Source of the DNA: CAYQQO01 sp964420115
GTDB taxonomy: Bacteria; Patescibacteriota; Minisyncoccia; Portnoybacterales; UBA2143
Direction: 5' to 3'
Assembly (NCBI GenBank): GCA_964420115.1
Contig: CAYQQO010000032.1
Span: forward strand, 1 to 6,798
DNA length: 6,798 bases
The position numbers were made by a program, and so were the translations under genes. Shown here piece by piece: positions 1 to 4,005 of this stretch. How positions within the stretch are numbered: position 1 is the first letter of the stretch; each line of letters starts with the position of its first letter. The notes under the pieces are model-generated. The model was not told the origin of the DNA. It ran no database searches and saw nothing but the letters and a program-made list of their open reading frames with translations.

Positions 1-3
1 GAA

Positions 4-48
4 GGCTGGCTGGTGGCTGGCTGGCTAGGCTGGCTGGCTGGGCTGGCT
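4..48. repeat. GGCT short tandem repeat
   Basis: Ten GGCT units occur here in groups of 2, 3, 3 and 2, with an extra GGT, A or G between groups. The composition is GC-rich and unlike the AT-rich genes downstream. No gene is supported. It could be a real simple repeat at the end of a viral genome, or sequence joined on by mis-assembly. Confidence 0.85.
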
Positions 49-61
49 AACCTCAAGTCAT

Positions 62-110
62 ATAAGCCATCACTCTCTTTTCTTCTGCGTCCCAATAAGC
101 CATCACTCTC
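62..110. repeat. Pair of 16-nt direct repeats
   Basis: ATAAGCCATCACTCTC occurs at 62-77 and again, identically, at 95-110, giving a 33-nt period with a 17-nt spacer. There are only two copies and the spacer is not repeated, so a CRISPR array is not supported. It may be a protein-binding iteron pair or a small local duplication. Confidence 0.8.
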
Positions 111-258
111 CCTTCCTCCTTCCTCCTCCGCCTCCACCTTCCTCCTTCCTCCTCCACCTCCACCTTCCACCTCCTTCCTCCTCCACCACCTTCCTCCTCC
201 GCCTCCTCCTCCTCCTCCTCCACCACCTTCCTCCACCTCCGCCTCCAACCACCTCCAC
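106..258. repeat. Pyrimidine-rich CCTCC/CCACC low-complexity tract
   Basis: About 150 bases are almost pure C and T on the + strand, built from degenerate CCTCCT, CCACCT and TTCCTCC units with isolated A or G. The other strand is therefore a run of short G-tracts that could form G-quadruplexes, and the strand asymmetry could also favour triplex DNA. All frames give low-complexity Pro/Ser/Leu or Gly/Arg strings, so I call no gene. Together with the repeats before it, this fills 1-258 without coding content. Confidence 0.8.
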
Positions 259-322
259 GCGCGCCTGCGGCGCGCGCATAGAGTCAAACATAGCGAGTTT
301 GATTCTTTTTCTTTTTTTATTT
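258..322 (+). terminator. Two adjacent hairpins followed by a T-rich run
   Basis: Hairpin 1 is a perfect 8-bp GC stem (258-265 with 269-276) with the loop TGC. Hairpin 2 pairs 281-289 with 297-305 (9 bp, one G-T/U wobble) around a 7-base loop. From 306 the sequence is TTTTTCTTTTTTTATTT. The order stem, stem, T-run on the + strand is what an intrinsic terminator for a transcript entering from the left looks like. Archaeal terminators need mainly the T-run. The stems are seen directly; the function is inferred. Confidence 0.5.
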
Positions 323-338
323 AGACCCACAGCCCACC

Positions 339-432
339 CCATACTCCCCAGAGTAGATACATTAATTAATTATTTTTACAAGCCTTTAATACAGGGGGGT
401 TCGCGCGGTATAGAACAACAATCTTTATATAT
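339..432 (+). promoter_or_regulatory. Promoter module copy 1 (TATA box 424-431)
   Basis: The block contains CCATAC (339-344), a C-run, GTAGATAC, ATTAATTAATTAT (361-373) and, after a 38-nt stretch with a G6 run, AGAACAACAATC directly before TTTATATA (424-431). Elements in the same order recur at 545-614. The 21 bases 412-432 match 594-614 at 18 positions. An archaeal TATA box of this kind would place the transcript start near 454, right at the ATG at 455. The match between copies is seen; promoter activity is inferred. Confidence 0.55.
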
Positions 433-454
433 CCTTTTGCTTTTTCTTTTCTCA

Positions 455-538
455 ATGGCAGGCAGCCTCTTCATTTCCGACTTTCTTTTAGATAGCCTGC
501 TTTTTTTTTTGGTTCTTTTTTTTATATGGGATGATTAG
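455..538 (+). CDS. Possible 27-residue single-span membrane peptide
   Basis: The frame encodes MAGSLFISDFLLDSLLFFLV and then a second short hydrophobic stretch ending in IWDD, so almost the whole peptide could span a membrane once. No known family is recognised. The ATG has no Shine-Dalgarno site but lies 31 nt after the start of a TTTATATA box, the same arrangement as the operon gene at 639, so a leaderless message is plausible. Against it, the DNA is very T-rich, and any T-rich frame gives Phe and Leu. A T10 run at 501-510 inside the frame could also stop transcription. The alternative is a short non-coding RNA of roughly 50 nt. A viral membrane peptide (holin-like or regulatory) would be speculation. 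Confidence 0.3.
   Translation: MAGSLFISDFLLDSLLFFLVLFFIWDD
458..510 (+). terminator. Weak stem closing onto a T10 run
   Basis: GCAGGC (458-463) can pair with GCCTGC (495-500), and ten T residues follow immediately at 501-510, with more T-rich sequence to 533. The loop is 31 nt, so the stem is weak as a bacterial terminator, but the T-run alone could terminate archaeal RNA polymerase. It lies inside the proposed 27-codon frame, so the two readings compete. Confidence 0.35.
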
Positions 539-544
539 TATAAT

Positions 545-638
545 CCATACACCCCCCCTGTTTCTAGAAGTAGTATATTAATTAATTAATTATAAAACAA
601 TAATATTTATATATAAATACAATATTTAATTTATTACA
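545..638 (+). promoter_or_regulatory. Operon promoter, module copy 2 (TATA 606-613)
   Basis: CCATAC (545-550), a C7 run, GTAGTATA, ATTAATTAATTAATTAT (577-593), then AAAACAATAATA directly before TTTATATA (606-613). The TATA box is inside a perfect 16-bp palindrome (604-619). A start site about 27 nt from the box centre falls near 637, so the message for the gene at 639 is probably leaderless or nearly so, and no Shine-Dalgarno sequence is present. The palindrome could also be an operator. Promoter identity is inferred from position and from the copy at 339-432. Confidence 0.65.
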
Positions 639-842
639 ATGGGCAGACCAAAGAAACCTTTACAGGAAAGAAAGTTCAGCATAACCCTAACTGTTCCGTT
701 CTGGCTTTACGAATATTGGCAGGAACACGGCACAGGGAAGATTTTAGATTTATTAATTCGGGGATTATGGGCAGACGAAAACGGCGTAGACCAAGCTAAG
801 ATAAACAAGCTTGTAAACAAAATACAGGAGCTTAGCAAATGA
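639..842 (+). CDS. Small ribbon-helix-helix-like DNA-binding protein
   Basis: This 67-residue protein starts with a basic GRPKK segment (residues 2-6), which resembles the core of an AT-hook. A probable strand follows (KFSITLTVP, about 12-20), then two predicted helices (about 21-30 and 33-45) and a Lys-rich C-terminal helix (about 51-67). Strand-helix-helix at this length fits CopG/MetJ-type transcription factors, which dimerise and insert the paired strand into the DNA major groove. It is the first gene of the operon, behind the TATA promoter and a 16-bp palindrome, so autoregulation is a reasonable guess. The next gene starts inside its stop (ATGA, 4-base overlap). A small terminase or other DNA-binding role cannot be excluded. 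The fold call is from sequence pattern only. Confidence 0.75.
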   Translation: MGRPKKPLQERKFSITLTVPFWLYEYWQEHGTGKILDLLIRGLWADENGVDQAKINKLVNKIQELSK

Positions 843-1012
843 AACCTAGCAAAGAAGCCAAACAGCTTAAAGAAGCTGAAAAAAGAGTAATGGACGCAAT
901 CTACGATAAAGTAGACAAGCTCAGAAAAAATCCAGAGTTAAAAAAACAGATGGAAAAGGAGATTCACAATGCAATGCAAAAACGCAAAGTGCCACCTAAA
1001 CCAAAAAGGTAA
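839..1012 (+). CDS. Charged 57-residue helical protein, unknown function
   Basis: No family is recognised. The protein begins MKPSKEAKQLKEAEKRVMDA and is dominated by Lys and Glu. It is predicted to be nearly all helix from about residue 4 to 50, possibly as a short coiled coil, and ends in a basic proline-containing tail (VPPKPKR). The ATG overlaps the previous stop as ATGA, and AGGAG at 826-830 lies 8 nt upstream, so the start is well supported. The last 44 bases overlap the next gene in another frame. A small basic helical protein just before a terminase operon could bind DNA or act as a packaging accessory, but nothing in the sequence proves this. Confidence 0.75.
   Translation: MKPSKEAKQLKEAEKRVMDAIYDKVDKLRKNPELKKQMEKEIHNAMQKRKVPPKPKR
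956..963 (+). promoter_or_regulatory. Strong Shine-Dalgarno site inside a gene
   Basis: AAGGAGAT sits within the previous coding frame, its AAGGAG core ending 7 nt before the ATG at 969. It is among the best ribosome binding sites in the window and is the main reason to accept the overlapping small gene that follows. Confidence 0.65.
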
Positions 1013-1124
1013 ATGTGTTAAATACATAGACAAGCAAGATTGCACAATACTCAACAACGAGGATTTAACCAAATGGCAAGCCAAATCTACAAAAAAGGAA
1101 GACGTAAGGAATACAAAATCATAG
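969..1124 (+). CDS. Cys-rich 51-residue protein, possible zinc binder
   Basis: Translation gives MQCKNAKCHLNQKGKCVKYI and continues through DKQDC. Cysteines are at residues 3, 8, 16 and 25, with His9 next to Cys8, a spacing compatible with a small metal-binding knuckle. The second half is hydrophilic and Lys-rich. No known family is recognised. The frame overlaps the upstream gene by 44 bases and the resolvase by 52, and fills the 60 bases between them that would otherwise be non-coding. Its AAGGAG site 7 nt upstream strongly supports real translation. The alternative is a chance frame in Lys-rich DNA, but the Shine-Dalgarno site and cysteine pattern argue against that. A DNA- or RNA-binding regulator is a guess. 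Confidence 0.6.
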   Translation: MQCKNAKCHLNQKGKCVKYIDKQDCTILNNEDLTKWQAKSTKKEDVRNTKS

Positions 1125-1336
1125 AAAACTTGCGGAAAGAGTGTAAGTATGACATTCTGCAAAGAACAGCAGGCTCACACTCACCAATAGACATAATCGC
1201 TTTAGACGCAGATAGAAAGCAAATAAGACTAATTCAAGCGAAGCCGACCAATATGCCTCTTAGAGAAAAAAATAAGCTGAAATTGAAGATTTCAGCCTTT
1301 GACGGACATTATGAAGTTATAACTGATGTAATATAG
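1073..1336 (+). CDS. Minimal Hjc-like Holliday junction resolvase
   Basis: The 87-residue protein fits the PD-(D/E)XK fold of archaeal Hjc resolvases. A basic GRRKEY segment carries the first acidic residue (Glu13); RTAGSHSPIDIIAL (31-44) matches the Hjc R-x-A-G-S...D motif with Asp40; and IQAK (54-57) is the last motif, with Gln55 where Hjc usually has Glu, then Lys57. Such enzymes cut four-way DNA junctions, and in a virus they would clear branched DNA before packaging. It is shorter than typical Hjc proteins. ATG 1073 is chosen because GAGGAT (1059-1064) lies upstream; an in-frame TTG at 1040 lacks such a site. The frame stays open past the TAG stop into the 40-residue peptide, so readthrough would give a more usual length. 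It may instead act as a related structure-specific nuclease. Confidence 0.7.
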   Translation: MASQIYKKGRRKEYKIIENLRKECKYDILQRTAGSHSPIDIIALDADRKQIRLIQAKPTNMPLREKNKLKLKISAFDGHYEVITDVI

Positions 1337-1351
1337 GGGTGTGAAAACAAA

Positions 1352-1474
1352 ATGGACTTTAAAATAAGACCAAAATACCATAAATGGTATGAAGATTTAG
1401 ATGTAGTCAGAACAATACCTTTTACGATTACATTGAAATTTTGGAAGTTTACCATAAAAATATGGAAAAAATGA
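1352..1474 (+). CDS. Basic aromatic 40-residue peptide before terminase
   Basis: The frame begins MDFKIRPKYHKWYEDLDVV and ends in an amphipathic, Trp- and Lys-rich stretch (TLKFWKFTIKIWKK). No family is recognised. GGGGTG at 1337-1342 lies 9 nt before the ATG and can pair with the anti-Shine-Dalgarno sequence through one G-U. Its TGA overlaps the terminase ATG as ATGA, so translation of the two is probably coupled. It is in the same frame as the resolvase upstream, with only the TAG and five codons between, so it could be the C-terminal part of that protein made by readthrough or split off by a nonsense change. It is too short for an ordinary small terminase. Confidence 0.55.
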   Translation: MDFKIRPKYHKWYEDLDVVRTIPFTITLKFWKFTIKIWKK

Positions 1475-2703
1475 AGCTGGATGATTGGCAAAAAGAAATC
1501 CTAGAAACTGAGGGAAACATAGTTTTACGTTCTGGTAGACAAGTAGGAAAGTCTACCATTATTTCTATTAAAGCTGCCAATTATGCATTAAAAAACTCGA
1601 ACAAAACTGTGATGGTAGTAGCTGCAGTTGAAAGGCAAGCTCAATTATTATTCGAAAAAATTCTTTACGAAGTTGAATCTAGAGCAAAAACTAAAATTCT
1701 TAAAGGTAAAGACAGACCAACCAAATCAAAACTGAAACTAAAAAACGGTTCTGTGATTTATTGTTTACCTACTGGATTGAACGGACTAGGAATTAGAGGT
1801 TACACAGTAGACTTATTAATCTGTGATGAAGCTGCATTTATTCCTGAAGCTGTATTTACTGCAATCACACCAATGTTAGCAACTAGAATAGACAAACAAA
1901 TCTGGCTACTATCAACACCGTTCGGTAAAAGAGGCTATTTTTATGAAGCTTTTAACAAAGACGATTTTTCAAAGTTTCACGTTTCAAGCGAAGATTGTCC
2001 AAGAATATCGCAAGATTATTTAAAGCAAGAAAAAGAAAAAATGACAGACTTGCAGTATGCTCAAGAATATCTAGGCGAATTTGTCGATGAATTAAGGCAA
2101 TTCTTTCCCACCGACGTCATTGAAAAATCAATGACTTTAAAGGTAAAATCCAAATATAGTAGTTTATACCCATACTCAATAGGAGTTGATGTAGCACGTC
2201 TGGGTGGAGATGAAACTGTAATCACAACCTTACAACTGAGAGGAGATTCGTTTAATCAAGTTGATATGGAAATATCTAAAAATTGGTTAACTACAGACAC
2301 AACCAGAAAAATCCTTGAACATAATAAGAAATGGAATCCTAAAAAAATTTATATTGATGATGGTGGTCTAGGTGTGGGAGTCCTTGACAACCTACTAGAA
2401 AACAACAAAACAAAAAGAAAAACTGTTGCTATCAACAATGCAAAAAGAAGTTTAGATAATGATAAAGAAGTGCAAAGAAAAATTTTTAAGGAAGACCTTT
2501 ACAATAACTTATTAAACTTAATGCTGAAAAGAAAAATTAATTTATTAGAAAGTCCAGAAGTTTTATTATCATTAAAATCTGTGCAAATGGAATATACCAA
2601 CAACAAACTTAAAATTTTTGGAAATTATACGCACATCGCAGAAGCCCTAGTCAGAGCTGCGTGGTTCATTAAAGACAAACCTTTAAATATTTGGATACGT
2701 TAA
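1471..2703 (+). CDS. terL: Terminase large subunit (DNA packaging ATPase-nuclease)
   Basis: This 410-residue protein powers DNA translocation into the prohead and cuts the concatemer. The ATPase domain has a Walker A-like RSGRQVGKST (20-29), Walker B LLICDEA (115-121, Asp119/Glu120) and the coupling motif LLSTPFG (146-152). The RNase H-like nuclease domain shows GVDVARLGGD (Asp240, Asp247), YIDDGG (Asp296/297) and HIAEALVRA (388-396, Glu391), which can supply the metal-binding acids. The pattern fits the Terminase_6 families. ATG 1471 is preferred because it overlaps the previous stop (ATGA) and places Walker A at the usual distance; a TTG at 1441 and ATG at 1462 are in-frame alternatives. 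All key residues are present, so the enzyme looks active. It should act with a small subunit that is not evident here and with the portal downstream. Confidence 0.95.
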   Translation: MKLDDWQKEILETEGNIVLRSGRQVGKSTIISIKAANYALKNSNKTVMVVAAVERQAQLLFEKILYEVESRAKTKILKGKDRPTKSKLKLKNGSVIYCLPTGLNGLGIRGYTVDLLICDEAAFIPEAVFTAITPMLATRIDKQIWLLSTPFGKRGYFYEAFNKDDFSKFHVSSEDCPRISQDYLKQEKEKMTDLQYAQEYLGEFVDELRQFFPTDVIEKSMTLKVKSKYSSLYPYSIGVDVARLGGDETVITTLQLRGDSFNQVDMEISKNWLTTDTTRKILEHNKKWNPKKIYIDDGGLGVGVLDNLLENNKTKRKTVAINNAKRSLDNDKEVQRKIFKEDLYNNLLNLMLKRKINLLESPEVLLSLKSVQMEYTNNKLKIFGNYTHIAEALVRAAWFIKDKPLNIWIR

Positions 2704-2711
2704 CATTTACT

Positions 2712-3077
2712 ATGGCACACGAAGGAACATTCGCAACAAGCGACGAATGCACATTTAAAGCAGGAAAAGATTATGATGATTCAAACATCACAGAAGCACA
2801 TATTAACGCATTATGTTATCAAGCAGAAGCAGAAATTAACGTAGCAACAAAATACAACTGGACAGATGCATATTCAGAATTAAACGAAGATGTTAAAAGA
2901 ATATTATCGGAAGCTGCAAGCAACCTTGTAGCGATATATATGATAAACTTTAATATGGACATTTATCCATCAAGAATAATTGCTGAAGATATGGTTAACG
3001 TGTTAAGAGATGGCTATTTACGTTGCATTTCAATCTTGACAGAACACGCTAATGCGGAGTTTGCCAAAAATGCGTGA
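2712..3077 (+). CDS. Probable head-tail connector (gp6-like)
   Basis: The 121-residue acidic protein has a short N-terminal strand-rich part (about 1-20), then three predicted helices (about 26-47, 57-80 and 85-112). DDSNITEAHINALCYQAEAE (22-41) resembles the opening helix of HK97 gp6-like connectors, which form a ring under the portal and join head to tail. The match is by pattern only and moderate. ATG 2712 lies 8 nt after the terminase stop; no Shine-Dalgarno site is visible, so translation may be coupled to the terminase. A TTG at 2691 is a less likely start. Sitting directly after terminase and before the portal is unusual for a connector, so another small virion protein is possible. Confidence 0.5.
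   Translation: MAHEGTFATSDECTFKAGKDYDDSNITEAHINALCYQAEAEINVATKYNWTDAYSELNEDVKRILSEAASNLVAIYMINFNMDIYPSRIIAEDMVNVLRDGYLRCISILTEHANAEFAKNA
3056..3059 (+). promoter_or_regulatory. Shine-Dalgarno site deciding the nuclease start
   Basis: GGAG lies 10 nt before ATG 3070 and has no counterpart before the upstream in-frame ATG 3052. It favours 3070 as the nuclease start. The site is inside the end of the preceding gene. Confidence 0.45.
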
Positions 3078-3522
3078 AGATATTAAAAGCATCAAACAGG
3101 AAATGAACCTCGACCAAAGGAACAGCATCATAAAAAAATTGCCAAGCAATTTTGAAGCTTATGTAACAAGAGTTAAAGATGGCGATACATTTGAAATTCA
3201 ATACAAAGAACACAAAATTCCTGTAAGAATGAAAGATATTGCCGCAGCTGAAAAACACGAAGAAGGCGGTAAAAGAAGCCAAAGATGGTTAAAAAACCAG
3301 ATTGAAAAAAAGAAAGTGCAGCTTACAATAAACCCAAAAAACCCACTTGAAAAGTGGGGCAGGTTATTAGCTACAGTTCATCACGGTGGGATTAACATAG
3401 GAGATAAAAGTAAAATGTTAGGTTACTCGATAGATTGGGATTTGAGAGAAGAAAGAAACGTGTTCAAAAAATATAGTGAACAATTAAAAGAACAAAGAAA
3501 AGGAATGATGTTAAATGTTTGA
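3070..3522 (+). CDS. SNase-family (thermonuclease-like) nuclease
   Basis: The 150-residue protein has a charged helical N-terminus (1-24) and then a staphylococcal-nuclease OB fold. Seen motifs are VKDGDTFEI (35-43), VRMKDIAAAE (52-61) and KWGRLLATV (95-103). They supply the three expected catalytic residues, Arg53, Glu61 and Arg98. In the usual family motif the loop reads I-D-x-P-E; here it is I-A-A-A-E, so the Asp that helps bind calcium and the Pro are both replaced. Asp37 and Asp39 of DGDT remain. There is no signal peptide, so it acts in the infected cell or is carried in the virion. It overlaps the previous gene by 8 bases and the next by 8. Possible roles are host DNA breakdown, DNA processing at packaging, or a binding domain with reduced cutting. 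Confidence 0.85.
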   Translation: MREDIKSIKQEMNLDQRNSIIKKLPSNFEAYVTRVKDGDTFEIQYKEHKIPVRMKDIAAAEKHEEGGKRSQRWLKNQIEKKKVQLTINPKNPLEKWGRLLATVHHGGINIGDKSKMLGYSIDWDLREERNVFKKYSEQLKEQRKGMMLNV

Positions 3523-4003
3523 TTTGTTTGCAAGAAATCCACAGTATGATGATGATGGTAACCTAGTAGTAAACCAAGTTACTTTAATAGAAAGTGGTGA
3601 ATTTAGTTATGATGGTATAACTCTAGACGATAAAAATTCATTAACAAATATGTATGATAATAACCCGAATACTATGTTCCAGCTCAAACACCAAGGGGAA
3701 GGCTCAACAGGCTGGATAAAATGGGACTTTAAACACAAACAAAATTTTTTTAATATTTATGTATGGTATTGGTTAAGCCCAAGAGGCGACCCAGCAGAAA
3801 TAAAACTAGAAGGAAGTAACGATAATTCCAACTGGACAACAATAGATAGTTTTTCATCTAGCACCGGCGACTCAGATGGAATTTATGGTAATCTTCTAGC
3901 AACAAACGTAACATATAGATACATAAGACTATATTTCGATATTACAAATACAACTTTAGGACAAGTTAACATTCATAATGTAAAAGGAATTACTGACGAA
4001 TAA
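3515..4003 (+). CDS. Discoidin-like (F5/8 type C) domain protein
   Basis: This 162-residue protein is mostly one beta-sandwich. MYDNNPNTMFQ (46-56) matches the domain's Asp-x-x-x-x-Thr entry loop, GWIKWDF (66-72) its first core strand, LEGSNDNSNWTTI (98-110) its SND-x-x-x-W signature and YRYIRLYFD (134-142) its penultimate strand. Discoidin domains bind sugars or lipids, and in viruses such domains often sit on capsid decorations or tail fibres. No signal peptide is present. The ATG lies inside the nuclease end (8-base overlap) with AAGGA (3500-3504) 10 nt upstream. Placed in the head gene block before the portal, it may decorate the head and bind host surface glycans. The ligand cannot be told from sequence. 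Confidence 0.8.
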   Translation: MFDLFARNPQYDDDGNLVVNQVTLIESGEFSYDGITLDDKNSLTNMYDNNPNTMFQLKHQGEGSTGWIKWDFKHKQNFFNIYVWYWLSPRGDPAEIKLEGSNDNSNWTTIDSFSSSTGDSDGIYGNLLATNVTYRYIRLYFDITNTTLGQVNIHNVKGITDE

Positions 4004-4005
4004 AA

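Larger units (their letters stand above)
391..561. repeat. Distant 9-bp inverted repeat with G and C runs
   Basis: ACAGGGGGG at 391-399 is the exact reverse complement of CCCCCCTGT at 553-561. The arms flank the 27-codon reading frame and its promoter. They could pair in a transcript or mark the edges of an inserted segment, but a run-based 9-bp match over this distance may be chance. Confidence 0.6.

Noticed and set aside
62..110. CRISPR-like repeat pair
   Set aside because: Only two 16-nt copies with one 17-nt spacer, no further units and no cas genes.
281..305. tRNA anticodon-arm look-alike (7-base loop)
   Set aside because: No acceptor, D or T arms and no T-loop consensus around it; the T-run after it suits a terminator better.
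13..324. Open frame of 103 codons rich in Pro and Ser on the + strand
   Set aside because: It is the translation of simple repeats; it has no ribosome site or promoter and no protein-like composition.
103..342. Gly/Arg-rich frame on the - strand
   Set aside because: It is the complement of the CCTCC tract; low complexity only, with no start signal.
1040..1072. TTG-initiated extension of the resolvase
   Set aside because: ATG 1073 has a Shine-Dalgarno site and places the first catalytic motif at the usual distance from the N-terminus; the extension adds no conserved motif.
938..1162. Hydrophobic frame on the - strand
   Set aside because: It is antisense to Lys-rich genes, which give Phe/Leu-rich shadows, and has no start signals.
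1441..1470. TTG or ATG 1462 start for the terminase
   Set aside because: The ATGA overlap at 1471 with the small upstream gene is a better start, and the extra residues match no terminase motif.
2691..2711. TTG start for the connector-like gene
   Set aside because: ATG 2712 follows the terminase stop closely; the TTG has no ribosome site.
3052..3069. Earlier ATG for the SNase gene
   Set aside because: It has no Shine-Dalgarno sequence, while ATG 3070 has GGAG at suitable spacing. This is a modest preference only.
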